This document shows positions 19,231-28,918 of a DNA stretch of 37,273 nucleotides, in pieces. The notes below the pieces were generated by a model. It was not told the origin of the DNA. It was given only the letters and a program-made list of their open reading frames with translations, and did no database searches. Source of the DNA: Solirubrobacterales bacterium (GTDB taxonomy: Bacteria > Actinomycetota > Thermoleophilia > Solirubrobacterales > Solirubrobacteraceae); assembly GCA_025964355.1 (NCBI GenBank), contig JAOPZB010000080.1:1-37273 (forward strand). The letters run 5' to 3'. Made by a program: the position numbers and the translations under genes. The number at the start of each line of letters is the position of its first letter. Position 1 is the stretch's first letter.

Positions 19231-20729
19231 TTCCCTTCAAAGGTTACGTGAGGGAACTGGCTCGTCTGGCCGTTGAACGTGAACGGCCCCTGCTGCAGGC
19301 AGACCGGCGCCGGGACTTCGTTGGCGTGTTCGGGCGTGTTGGCGACCTTGAACTGGATGATCTGTTCGATGATGCTCTGGGAGATCGTTTCGTTCGGCGG
19401 GCCGCTCACCGAGGGCGCGGAGTTCGAGCAGGAGCCGCTGCTGAAGACAGGCAGGCCGCTGGCGAGCGAGTGCAGCGCTCCGGTATGGAAATAGGGGTTG
19501 GAGCGGTCGGTTCCGATCCGGCTCGGGTAGAGCGCGAGGCTCTCCGGGCTGAGCACGTTCATCGACGTCAGCAGGTGCGCGGCCGGGCCGCTCGGGTCGC
19601 TGCCGTTCTTGCCGTGTGACTCGGATGCCGCCGTGAGGTTCGCGAAGAAGGCCTGAACCTCGGGTACGTATTCGCCCGTGTACTGCAGGAACGGGTCGAG
19701 GTTGTGCAGAACCGGCCTGAGGTTTTCGAGCACCGGCACGGTCAGGTCGAGCGTCTTCTTGACGTCGGGGAGCCCGGCCTTCGCGGCCTTGGTGAGCGGG
19801 CCGAGGTCCGTCAGGAACTTGTCGAATTCGGGAGCGAACGGCTTTGCGGCCGTGAGCAGCAGCGCCAGCTGGCGCTCGGCCGGCTTGAATTCGTCGAGGA
19901 ACGGGCTGGCGTCCGCGGCGAAGGCGTCGAGTTCCTTGAGCGCCACCGTCGAGTTGTGCTCGAACGTGGGCAGCGCCTTGAACGCTTCGGCGAAGCCCTG
20001 ACTGCCTTCGGCGGCCGCGTGGAAGGTGTGTTCTCCGTTGACGATCAGGCCTTCGAGCTGATGGTCGCGGCTTGCGAGGGCGTTGAAGACGACGCCCGTG
20101 TTGCGCACGAGCGCGCGCACCGCCCCTTCCTGGGAGTTGAGGATCGTGACGAGACGGTTGGCATGTTCGACGAACGGTTCGAGCTTGGCGCAGGAGGCGT
20201 TGATCTGTTCTCCGCGCCCATTGATCCCTTCGGAGAGCGCCTGCTGCCAGATCGCGAACGCACGCCGGGTCTTGGGGTCGAAGGCCGACAGGATGTCGTC
20301 GAGGGTCACCGACGGTTCGACCTGGGCATTCGCGAGCTGTCCCTGGTCCGCCAGGTAGGGACCGGTGCTCCCCTCCGGGTTCAGCTGCACGAAGGTCTCT
20401 CCCAGGAGCGTCTTCTGGCGGAGGATCGCGTGCATGTTGGCCCGTATCGGGGCGTATTTACCTGACAGTTCGACCGTGGCGTGGGTGCGGCCGTCCTTGC
20501 CGAGCTTCAGCGCGACGACGTGGCCGACGTTCACGCCGCTGATGCGCACGTCGGACTGTTCGGCGAGGGCGAGCGTGCGCGGGAAGGCGACGGTGAAGCG
20601 GTAGCCCTTGGGCTTCAACGGCAGCGGACCGCCGAAGGACTCCCACAGGAACATCAGCAGCCCGAAGCAGCTGAGCACGAACAGGATGATCACGAGGATG
20701 TTGCCGAGGGTGGGCGCGCGCTTCTGCAT
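19227..20729 (-). CDS. MCE/MlaD family protein
   Basis: N-terminal TM then YRFTVAFPRTLALAEQSDVRISGVNVGHVVALKL (MCE domain) and helical region ILSAFDPKTRRAFAIW. Start set at MQKRAPTLGN (20729). Confidence 0.92.
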   Translation of the reverse strand: MQKRAPTLGNILVIILFVLSCFGLLMFLWESFGGPLPLKPKGYRFTVAFPRTLALAEQSDVRISGVNVGHVVALKLGKDGRTHATVELSGKYAPIRANMHAILRQKTLLGETFVQLNPEGSTGPYLADQGQLANAQVEPSVTLDDILSAFDPKTRRAFAIWQQALSEGINGRGEQINASCAKLEPFVEHANRLVTILNSQEGAVRALVRNTGVVFNALASRDHQLEGLIVNGEHTFHAAAEGSQGFAEAFKALPTFEHNSTVALKELDAFAADASPFLDEFKPAERQLALLLTAAKPFAPEFDKFLTDLGPLTKAAKAGLPDVKKTLDLTVPVLENLRPVLHNLDPFLQYTGEYVPEVQAFFANLTAASESHGKNGSDPSGPAAHLLTSMNVLSPESLALYPSRIGTDRSNPYFHTGALHSLASGLPVFSSGSCSNSAPSVSGPPNETISQSIIEQIIQFKVANTPEHANEVPAPVCLQQGPFTFNGQTSQFPHVTFEGK

Positions 20730-20730
20730 G

Positions 20731-22230
20731 TCAGCCCTTCCCTGCGCTCGAGCTCTTCGCGGTTGGCGAGGCCGCTCCGAACACGCTCGGGTTGAGGCTC
20801 GAGAGCGCTGCGCCCGCACTGGCCTTGGGGGCGGCCGAGCTCGTTTTCGCTTTGACCACCGAGCCGGGCAGGAGACGTTCGCATTCAGCCTGTGTGGGCG
20901 GCTTGAGCAGGTTGACGAGCAGGTTCACAGTGGGGTTGACTTCCGATACGCCGACGAGCAGCGGCAGGATGTTGCAGTTGAAGTAGACGAGGCTGCGCCC
21001 GACGGCGCCGTGGGCGTCAGACGTGCTGACGACGCTGTTGAGGTTGTGGTTGCCCCAGTCGAGGAAGAACAGGAAGCCGCCCTTGCTGGGCCCGGGGTTG
21101 TAGGCCAGCTCGTTGAAGAATTCGTTGAGCACCGAGAAGCTCACCGCGAGCTTCGGGAAGGCTTCGCCGGCGCCTTTGGTGGAGGGTGCGAGTTCGTTGA
21201 CGACAGGGAGGATCTGTCGCGCGAACGGGCGGATTTCGTTCTTGATTATCGGCGTCGTCTTGTTGGCGAGCCGCCGCGTCGCTTCGTTGGCGGGGCCGAG
21301 CGCGCTCGCGAACGGCTGCAGCTTTCGCAGCGCCGGGCCGAGCACGCGGCTGGCCGTGCCGAGCTTGCCGAGGCCAGTCCCCGCCTTTTTCAGGGCGCCG
21401 GGGAGCAGGCGCAGCGTCTGCTGGACGTTTGCATCCTCCTTCGCGAAGGTCGCGAACACGGCGTTGGAGGCCTCGACGAGTTCGGCGAGCTGCTTGTCCT
21501 TGCCGCCCAGCGATTCCATCAGCAGCCTGAAGTTGTGGATCGAGCGGGCGACGTTGGCGTGACGGATTTCGACCTGCTCGGCGATCTTCTGGAACTCCTT
21601 GGCCGTCGGATCGAAGCGCTTGAGCGTCGCGGACAGCGCGGCCGCGTTGCCTTTCAGGCCCTGGCCGGCGCCGGCGAGCAGCTCCTGCAGGTAGGCGCGG
21701 GTTTCGGCGTCGAGACCCGCTAGGAACTCGTCGAAGTTGATGTTGGGCGCCGTCTGCGAAAGGGGGAGCACGTGACCGCTGGGCAGCTTCCCCGCGGAGG
21801 GCGTGCCGGGGTTGACCTCGATCGTGATGTCCTGCAGCTGCGTCTTCGGCCGCAGCAGCAGCGTCGCGTTGCGGTAGATGCGCGCGTATTTGGGAACGAC
21901 TTTCATCGTCACCGTGGCGACGCCGTTCTGCAGGTTGACGCTCGCGATTTCCCCGATCTTCGCGCCGGCGATCGTCACCGCCTGACCCTGCCCGGGGGTG
22001 ACGGCCTGTGCGGTCTGGAAGTCGGCCTTGAGCGTGTAGTAGCTGCGTCCGAAGACCGGCACCCAGCCCGGGAGCTTGAGGTTCTCGTGCGCGAGGATGT
22101 AGCCACCGACGGCTGCGGCGAGGATCACCATCGTGACGACGGCTATGAACGCCGTGCGGTAGCGCTCGATCTGGTCGCGGACGCTCAGCCCGCCTTCGTG
22201 TCCCGGTGCCGGCACTCTCGGCGCCATCAT
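20731..22230 (-). CDS. MCE/MlaD family protein
   Basis: TM segment, YYTLKADFQTAQAVTPGQGQAVTIAGAKIGEIASVNL, FLAGLDAETRAYLQELL. Start MMAPRVPAPGHEGG at 22230. Confidence 0.92.
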   Translation of the reverse strand: MMAPRVPAPGHEGGLSVRDQIERYRTAFIAVVTMVILAAAVGGYILAHENLKLPGWVPVFGRSYYTLKADFQTAQAVTPGQGQAVTIAGAKIGEIASVNLQNGVATVTMKVVPKYARIYRNATLLLRPKTQLQDITIEVNPGTPSAGKLPSGHVLPLSQTAPNINFDEFLAGLDAETRAYLQELLAGAGQGLKGNAAALSATLKRFDPTAKEFQKIAEQVEIRHANVARSIHNFRLLMESLGGKDKQLAELVEASNAVFATFAKEDANVQQTLRLLPGALKKAGTGLGKLGTASRVLGPALRKLQPFASALGPANEATRRLANKTTPIIKNEIRPFARQILPVVNELAPSTKGAGEAFPKLAVSFSVLNEFFNELAYNPGPSKGGFLFFLDWGNHNLNSVVSTSDAHGAVGRSLVYFNCNILPLLVGVSEVNPTVNLLVNLLKPPTQAECERLLPGSVVKAKTSSAAPKASAGAALSSLNPSVFGAASPTAKSSSAGKG

Positions 22231-23726
22231 CCGTTCCCGTCCGCCGGGCCCTGCGACAGCGGGCCGTTGAAGTTGGGCAGCGCCTGCTTGTAGCACGGCG
22301 CGAGCGGCTGGTAGGGCGGCTCCTGCGCCGGGTAGGCCGGGCGCGTCCCCTGCGGCGACAGCGGGGAGCGGGCGAGCAGCTGCAGCCCTTCGCTCTTGCT
22401 GCCGAGCTCTTTGACCTTCTGGGAGCGGAGCGTCTGGCCGCTGTTGCCGACCATGAACTTGGCCATCACACCGTTGCCGTCGAAGTGCTGACCGATGCTC
22501 CCGAGGCCGACGAGGCTGTACCAGAATTCCTTGTAGTTTTCGACGCCGGAGGTGCTCGCGCCGTCCTGGATCTTGGTGTTCCCGGCGGGATAGATCACTT
22601 TCGTCAGGCATTTGTTGAACAGCTCGGTCTGCTTGAACAGCGGGACCTGTTCGGCCTCCAGGCTCGCCAGTGACGGCGTCGCGGCCGACAGCCCTTTGGC
22701 CACCCCGCCGAGCTCGGTCGGCGTAAGCGATGCCTGCACCTGTGCGATCCACGGCAGCGCCGCGGCGACGGTGGGGTTCGTCGCCCTGACGCCCGGGAGG
22801 ATGTCGCGTGCGAACGTCCGCGTCGGTGGGAACGAGGCGTTCAGAGCGGCGAGGCCGCGGTCGATGCTCAGCAGCGAGCTCGGGAGCTCCGCGACCGTCG
22901 CGCGCAGCGGCGCGGACTGCGCGGCGAACTCGGAGAAGAACGTGTTGAAGTTGCCGATCAGTTCGCCGAGCTGCTGCTCGTGGACGTTCAGCCCGGCGGT
23001 GACTTTGCCTATGCCGGCGACCAGTTTGGAGAGGTCGTGCGGTTCGGTGCCGCCGATCGCCTGGTTGAGCACCGCGGTGCCGCGCAGCGAGGGCGGACCG
23101 CGATGGTAGGCCTTGGCGAGCGCCTGGGCGGCGTTCAGGCCGCGCACGTCGGGATCCTGTTCGGCGTTTTCGGCGGCGTTCGGCTTGCGGGTCAGCGCGT
23201 CGCCGTATTCGATGAGGAAGGTCTGCAGGTTCGAGCGCGTGTCGGTGTTCAGGGCGTCGAGCACCTGGTCGAGCTGCACGGGATCGGATGTCTGGGTGAT
23301 CGGAATCGTGGCACCCGAGGAGAGCGTGTTCGCGGACGGGCTCCCGGGCTGCAGTTCGACGAACCAGTTGCCTTCGAGGAAGATCCGCGGACGGATCTTG
23401 AGCGTCGCATCCGAGTGGATCGGCAGGCCCTTCGATTCGATTTCCATCGTCACCAGGCCGGCCTTCCCCGAGCGCGTCACCGAGCTGACCTTGCCGACGT
23501 CGACACCGGCCACGCGCACCGGCGACTTCGGGTGGATGTTGACCGCGGTCGCGAACTGCGCCTTCAGGCGGTAGCCGTGTTTGAACGGGATGTGCTTGGT
23601 GAAGCCGAAGTAGACGAGGATCGCGGCGACGACGATGACGATGATCCCGAAGCGCAGCGGGTTGTAGCGCTGCAGCTCGATGACCGGGATTTCGTCGTGG
23701 CGACGCCACCAGCGCCTGCGGCTCAT
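22227..23726 (-). CDS. MCE/MlaD family protein
   Basis: YRLKAQFATAVNIHPKSPVRVAGVDVGKVSSVTRSGKAGLVTMEIESKGLPIHSDATLKIRPRIFLEGNWFVELQPG. Confidence 0.94.
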   Translation of the reverse strand: MSRRRWWRRHDEIPVIELQRYNPLRFGIIVIVVAAILVYFGFTKHIPFKHGYRLKAQFATAVNIHPKSPVRVAGVDVGKVSSVTRSGKAGLVTMEIESKGLPIHSDATLKIRPRIFLEGNWFVELQPGSPSANTLSSGATIPITQTSDPVQLDQVLDALNTDTRSNLQTFLIEYGDALTRKPNAAENAEQDPDVRGLNAAQALAKAYHRGPPSLRGTAVLNQAIGGTEPHDLSKLVAGIGKVTAGLNVHEQQLGELIGNFNTFFSEFAAQSAPLRATVAELPSSLLSIDRGLAALNASFPPTRTFARDILPGVRATNPTVAAALPWIAQVQASLTPTELGGVAKGLSAATPSLASLEAEQVPLFKQTELFNKCLTKVIYPAGNTKIQDGASTSGVENYKEFWYSLVGLGSIGQHFDGNGVMAKFMVGNSGQTLRSQKVKELGSKSEGLQLLARSPLSPQGTRPAYPAQEPPYQPLAPCYKQALPNFNGPLSQGPADGNG

Positions 23727-25237
23727 TTCTTCTTCCCCTTGGCGATCCCGAGCGCCGTGAGGGTCGCGCTCGGGTACGGTTCGCCGGACAGGTCCTGTCC
23801 GCGGGTGGTGAGTTCGCGCTTGTTGGCGACGTCGATCGAGGGCACGTTCCCGATCACGGCTTTGCCTTCCAGATACGTCTCGTTGCCGGCTTCGCAGACC
23901 TGCGGCTGACCGGGCCCGGCGACGTTCGGATACGGGTTCACGTGCACATGGTTGTTGTCGATGATCGTCGTGGATTGGAAGCCGTGTTCGGTCGAGGGGC
24001 CGTTCGCCGGAGCAGACGACGGATAGCCCTCGTTGTTCGGCCCCGGCGGGGAGAGCACGAAGCCCGAGCGGGCGACGGTCCCGACGCCGACGTTCTCGGA
24101 CTCGAGGCTCGCGACGTTGCGGAAAGCCAGCGTCAGGTAGTTGCAGACGGCCTGCTCGGGTGCGATGCCGGCGAACAGGGGATTGCCGACCTGCAGCGTC
24201 CGCGTGAGGTCTTCGAGGCCGAGCGAGGCGACCGGGTTCTGCGCGAAGGCGGCGAGCGCCTGCGATGAGGCGGCGAGCTGCGTGTTCAGTTCCGTCGCCG
24301 CCTTGAGGTTCACGGCGCCCACGGCGAAGGCGTGGGCGAGCGGCGGAGCGACGGTCCGCAGCGACCGCGCGCTCGGGCGCAGCAGGTGCATGAATTCCGT
24401 CGCCTTTTCGATGAACGGCGCCTCGAACGGCAGCGAGTGGATGGCCTGTTCGAGCGCGGCGGGACCACCCTCGGTCGCTTTTTCAAGCGATGGCGCGACG
24501 CTCGCCCAGGCCTTGAAGAACGTGTCCTGGTCGCTGAAGAAGGAGGCCTGCGCGTTGGCCACCGGGGCGGCCTGCGAGGCGACGCGGTCCAGGGCGATGA
24601 AGAAGCCGCGCAGGTCGGTCTGCGGAAGCGCGAGGTTGTGAAGGACCGGCACGGCGTTGTTCACGAGCGGCCGCAGTTCGGCGATCGTGTTGTTCAGCCC
24701 GAGCCCGCGGCCGGCCAGCCCGTCGCCGAAGTTGTTCGTGTTGATCTTGATGGCGGTTCGCGTCGGCTTGTCGAACATGTTGAAGAGTTCGTCGATGTTC
24801 ACCGGTTCGCGCGTCTGCGCTGTGGGCAACGTCTGCCCCGCCTTCAGCGGCTGATGCGAGCTCCCCTTTTCAAGTTCCAGGTACTTCAGGCCGATCGCCG
24901 AGACGGACAGCACGATCGCTTTCGTGTCGGCGGGGAGCGGTTCGATGCCCTTTTCGAGCTTCAGCGTGGCGATCGCGCTGACGCGTCCGGTGGCGCGGTT
25001 CTGGCGCGGCGTGAGCGAGCTGACCAGCCCGACCCGGGTGCCCGCGATGCGCACCTGGTTTGAGGGGATCAGGCCGGACGCCTCGGGCAGTTCGACTTTG
25101 ATGTTGTAGGTCGGCACGAACGGCAGGCCGTTGTTGGCGTTGTAGGCCAGGAACACGGCCACGACGACGATCAGCGTCGTCACCGCCCCGATCAGGAGCG
25201 GGTTGCCGGCGAGGGAGCCGCTGCGACGCCGTTTCAT
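23723..25237 (-). CDS. MCE/MlaD family protein
   Basis: YNIKVELPEASGLIPSNQVRIAGTRVGLVSSLTPR... and VNIDELFNMFDKPTRTAI. Confidence 0.94.
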   Translation of the reverse strand: MKRRRSGSLAGNPLLIGAVTTLIVVVAVFLAYNANNGLPFVPTYNIKVELPEASGLIPSNQVRIAGTRVGLVSSLTPRQNRATGRVSAIATLKLEKGIEPLPADTKAIVLSVSAIGLKYLELEKGSSHQPLKAGQTLPTAQTREPVNIDELFNMFDKPTRTAIKINTNNFGDGLAGRGLGLNNTIAELRPLVNNAVPVLHNLALPQTDLRGFFIALDRVASQAAPVANAQASFFSDQDTFFKAWASVAPSLEKATEGGPAALEQAIHSLPFEAPFIEKATEFMHLLRPSARSLRTVAPPLAHAFAVGAVNLKAATELNTQLAASSQALAAFAQNPVASLGLEDLTRTLQVGNPLFAGIAPEQAVCNYLTLAFRNVASLESENVGVGTVARSGFVLSPPGPNNEGYPSSAPANGPSTEHGFQSTTIIDNNHVHVNPYPNVAGPGQPQVCEAGNETYLEGKAVIGNVPSIDVANKRELTTRGQDLSGEPYPSATLTALGIAKGKKK

Positions 25238-26664
25238 CAGGGCGTCTCCAGCGGGTCGCAGGTAAGCAGGCCGTTGTCGACGAACGGCGAGGAGCCGTCG
25301 GCGGCCGGCTGCGTCGCGCCTCCGGGGCAGCGGCGCAGCTGTCCGGATTTGAGGTTTTCGAGGGCGGCCTGCGGCGTCGTCGGCGCGAGGTTGTTGTTCG
25401 CGCCGAGCTTGAAGTCGGGCAGCACCGGCGTCAGGCGCGCGTAGTGGCCGTTGGCGTCGTAGTAGGCGCCGGCCTGGCCGAACGTGCGCAGCGTCCCGGA
25501 CAGGTCGGGGGCGTAGGGACCGAAGAAGGCGGTGATCGGGACCGATTCCTGCAGTGCCGTGACGCTGCTCGGCGAGCTCGTCGTCAGCGTCCGCGCGAGC
25601 ACCGGCAGCGCCCGGATCAGGTCGGTGAGGTCGTTGTTGGCGCCGGGGCGGTTGAACGCTTCGCTGAAGTTGTGCACGGCGGGTGTCGCGGTTGTCACGA
25701 GCGGGCGCAGGCGTTCGAGCAGGGTGGTCAGCGACTTGGTGGTGGGCCGTGAGGTGTCGACGAGCTTTTTGAGCGCGCTGAACGTCGACGGCAGTTCGGC
25801 GAAGGTGCGGTTGCCCTGGCGCAGCGTGACCGGCAGCTGTTTGAATCCCTGCGCGAGCTGGGTCTGCTGGGAGCCGATCGCCTGGAAGGTCGTGTTCGCG
25901 TTTTCGATCAGGTCGGTGAGCTGTTCGCTGCGGGCGCCGATCGTAGTGACCGCCTTGGCGCTTTCCACCAGGAAGCTCGTGAACACGGGCTGATCGCGGA
26001 CGAGCTCGGAGAAGAACTGATCGCTCGCGTTCAGCGCCGGCGGGAAGTATTCGGTCGACAGCCCGAGGTCGCGCCCGGCTCCGGCGTACTGTTCGGCCGA
26101 CCCCTGCAGGAACTGGGCGAGCCCCTTGCGCGTCTTGGGGTTGAGCGTGTTGAAGAGCTGGTCGAGGTCGACGACTTCACGCGTCGCGCTGGACGGCAGC
26201 GTCGCGCCGGCCGGCAGCGCGCGGTTGTTGTTGGGCCCGGGCGACAGCGCGATGTAGCGGTTGGCGACGCTGGACAGCGACGGCACCCTGACCTGCGCGA
26301 CCGTGCCTTCGTGCAGCGGTGTCAGCGAGGAGTCGACGTGGATCGTGATCCGTGCCCTGAAGTCCTTGGTCAGGACGATGTTCGTGATGCTCCCGACCGG
26401 TACCCCTCCCACCTGCACCTGATCTCCGCGCACGAGCTGCCCGGCTTCCTTGAACACGAGCTGGTAGTTGGAGCCGCCGCTACCGCCGAGCACGAGGAAG
26501 AGGATGACCAGCACCACCGCGGCCAGCGCGGCCACCGCGAGGACGCCGCCCAGGCTGGTGCGCGATGCGCGCGGGCGCCCGGGGGGACCCGTCGGGCTCG
26601 GCGGAGGAGACGGGGTCGCCGGAGGGCTGGGCGGGCTAGCCGTTGCCACCGGAGTGCCTTTCAC
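25237..26664 (-). CDS. MCE/MlaD family protein
   Basis: Pro-rich cytoplasmic tail, TM, YQLVFKEAGQLVRGDQVQVGGVPVGSITNIVLTKDFRARITIHVDSSLTPLHEGTVAQVR. Confidence 0.94.
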   Translation of the reverse strand: MKGTPVATASPPSPPATPSPPPSPTGPPGRPRASRTSLGGVLAVAALAAVVLVILFLVLGGSGGSNYQLVFKEAGQLVRGDQVQVGGVPVGSITNIVLTKDFRARITIHVDSSLTPLHEGTVAQVRVPSLSSVANRYIALSPGPNNNRALPAGATLPSSATREVVDLDQLFNTLNPKTRKGLAQFLQGSAEQYAGAGRDLGLSTEYFPPALNASDQFFSELVRDQPVFTSFLVESAKAVTTIGARSEQLTDLIENANTTFQAIGSQQTQLAQGFKQLPVTLRQGNRTFAELPSTFSALKKLVDTSRPTTKSLTTLLERLRPLVTTATPAVHNFSEAFNRPGANNDLTDLIRALPVLARTLTTSSPSSVTALQESVPITAFFGPYAPDLSGTLRTFGQAGAYYDANGHYARLTPVLPDFKLGANNNLAPTTPQAALENLKSGQLRRCPGGATQPAADGSSPFVDNGLLTCDPLETP

Positions 26665-28915
26665 TCGTCGCGCCGCCAGGCGCCGCGGCCACGCGGATGG
26701 CGGCCGGGGAGGGACCGCGTGCCACGGTCGGATCGGGAATCTCGCCGAGGCGGGCGATCAGCTTTATCCACTCGCTCGGCGTGAGCACGGACGCGGGCGA
26801 GCCGGCGGCGTGCGCGCCGGTCGCGCCCGTGGAGAAGGTGACGCGGACGGCATTGCGCGCCTGCGCGCTCGTGACCGCGCCAACCGCGCGTCCGTAGCTC
26901 ATCTGGCTGACGATGCGCGCTGGCCTGGCGGCGCCCTGCAGCATCAGCAGCTTGCGCACGGCGCTGTCGACGATCGAGCCCTGGCTCTGGTGGCCGGCGA
27001 CCGCGACGCCGTTGATCGCGGTTATGTCAACGGCCTGACCGCTCGACTTCGCGGCGGCGTTCGTCGCGACACCGGCCGGCGTCGAGCCGGGGCACGCCAG
27101 GGCGGACACGGTCGGCTTCATGCCCGACACCGAGAGGTACTCGAGCATCGCCAGCACGCGCTTGTCGACACTGCCGGACTGCACCGCCTCGCGCCCGCAG
27201 CGGGCCAGGCGGATGCCGGCGTCGTGGAGCACCTGGGGCTCGAGCTGCTGCTTTGACTCGAGCAGCACCTGACCGGTCGTCGGCGACGTGGCCAGGAAGG
27301 GGTTCTCCCCTTTCGCCCTGAAGACCGAGGTGTTCTCGAGCGCGACCCAACCGTCGAGAATCGGCTTCGGGTCGATCGCCGGAGCGCCGGCGCCCGCAGG
27401 GCGGATCTGAAAGAGAACGTGCGGTTCGCCCGCCGCGGAAACGGAGCCGGAGCCGGCGCCGGCAGTCGGGCCGACGTGCCCGAGGACGGTCCCGGCGATC
27501 ACGTGAACACCCGCATGGAGACCGTGCAGATAGACGTCGTTCGGGCCTTCCGTGAAGACCCGCACGCCGCCCGACGTGACGCGACCCGCGGCTGGGGGAG
27601 CGGCAGCGAGCGGCCGGCTCAGAGCGGGCGGGGGCGGTTCGAGCGCGGCCGCGGCGCCGAGCGCGAGCGCCGACACGGTCGACGCCTGGGTGAGCGGCGA
27701 GCGAGGCTGCGCGCCGGCGGTCGCCGGACCACTCGGCGGCGGTTCGTTCCCGGCGCCGGCCTGGCCGAGACGATCGCTGACCGCGCTGTGGACGTGCGGC
27801 TTGAGAACCGGATAGACCTTTGAGACATCGCCGAGCTCTGCGTAGAGGTAGGTGTTGCCGAACGCGTCTCGCAGCGAGATGTAGCGTCCGAGGGTCGGGG
27901 AGTTGCCGATCTGGACGACTTCGCCGTCCTGCACCGCGATCACCGGGGCTCCGGGCTGCGTGTAGATCGTCGTCCCGGCGAGCGTTCGCGGAGTGCTCGA
28001 GCCCTTGGCGGCGACCGCCGGGAACCCGTCGCTGAAGTGGGCCGCCGAGTGGACCGGGAAGCGCGCCTCGGTGAGCCCGGTTATGGCGCCGAGGAGTTCC
28101 GCCGGCGTGCCGCCGAGCAGTTGGGCGCGGAGCATGACGGAGTCCACGTAGGCCTGGGAGTGGTTGTAGGAGAAGACGGCCGAGCGGATGGCGGTGGCGC
28201 CGCCGGCCGCGCGCAGGTAGCGCGCCGCCGCGAAGATCGCGTCGGCCGGGTTGTAGGGATCCTCGAAGCCGTCGCCGTTGGCATCGACCCCGTACTGCGC
28301 CCACTCGGCCGGCAGGAACTGCATCCAGCCCTCGGCGTTGGCGCTGGAGACGCTCAGGTCGCGCCCGTAGTCCGTCTCCACCTCGTTGATCGCGGCGAGC
28401 ACCTGCCAGGGGATTCCGTAGGCCGTGCCGGCGGCCTGGAAGATCGGCAGCAGGAACGGGGGGATGCGGAAGCTTTCGATGAAGAAGGCGGGCACGCCCG
28501 CGATCGAGGACTGCAGCGACAGCGGCAGCGACGGGGTGAGCGCCGAGGGCGACGGTGGCTTGGCGCCGTTTGCCGCTGCGGTTGAGCCTTCCCCTTCGCC
28601 CGCGGCGTTCGGCGACGCGGCCTTCTGCGGCTTCGCGCCGGCCCTTCCGCCGAGCGTGCTGCCCTGCGAGCGTTGCGCCTGCACCTGCGGCGCCGTCGTC
28701 GCTTGCGACGGTGCCGGAGATGGCGGGACGGTCACCTGGGTCGTGGAGGTGGAGGTCGCGGGAGCCTCGGGGGCGGGCGCTGCCGCGGTCGTTTCGGTCC
28801 CGTGCACAGGCGGAGCGGCGGCTTCGGCGGCGAGGCTCGCGGCCGGCAGGATCAGGGCGAGGCCGGCGACGGCCGCGAGGAGGAGGCGAGGTGGCAGGGG
28901 TCGTCGGTATCGCAT
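26636..28915 (-). CDS. Lytic transglycosylase (SLT/MltB-like) with C-terminal degenerate M23/LytM-like region
   Basis: Signal peptide; IPWQVLAAINEVETDYGRDLSVSSANAEGWMQFLPAEWAQYGVDANGDGFEDPYNPADAIFAAARYL; later GAPVIAVQDGEVVQIGNSPTLGRYISLRDAFGNTYLYAEL and HVIAGTVLGHVGPTAG...EPHVLFQI. Confidence 0.85.
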   Translation of the reverse strand: MRYRRPLPPRLLLAAVAGLALILPAASLAAEAAAPPVHGTETTAAAPAPEAPATSTSTTQVTVPPSPAPSQATTAPQVQAQRSQGSTLGGRAGAKPQKAASPNAAGEGEGSTAAANGAKPPSPSALTPSLPLSLQSSIAGVPAFFIESFRIPPFLLPIFQAAGTAYGIPWQVLAAINEVETDYGRDLSVSSANAEGWMQFLPAEWAQYGVDANGDGFEDPYNPADAIFAAARYLRAAGGATAIRSAVFSYNHSQAYVDSVMLRAQLLGGTPAELLGAITGLTEARFPVHSAAHFSDGFPAVAAKGSSTPRTLAGTTIYTQPGAPVIAVQDGEVVQIGNSPTLGRYISLRDAFGNTYLYAELGDVSKVYPVLKPHVHSAVSDRLGQAGAGNEPPPSGPATAGAQPRSPLTQASTVSALALGAAAALEPPPPALSRPLAAAPPAAGRVTSGGVRVFTEGPNDVYLHGLHAGVHVIAGTVLGHVGPTAGAGSGSVSAAGEPHVLFQIRPAGAGAPAIDPKPILDGWVALENTSVFRAKGENPFLATSPTTGQVLLESKQQLEPQVLHDAGIRLARCGREAVQSGSVDKRVLAMLEYLSVSGMKPTVSALACPGSTPAGVATNAAAKSSGQAVDITAINGVAVAGHQSQGSIVDSAVRKLLMLQGAARPARIVSQMSYGRAVGAVTSAQARNAVRVTFSTGATGAHAAGSPASVLTPSEWIKLIARLGEIPDPTVARGPSPAAIRVAAAPGGATSERHSGGNG

Positions 28916-28918
28916 GGC

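Noticed and set aside
16909-19251. 780-aa plus-strand ORF
   Set aside because: Antisense to imuB and the mce ATPase, which have unmistakable motifs.
20730-20819. N-terminal extension of the MCE ORF 19227-20819
   Set aside because: Overlaps the end of the upstream MCE gene; the TM and MCE domain begin after MQKRAPTLGN at 20729.
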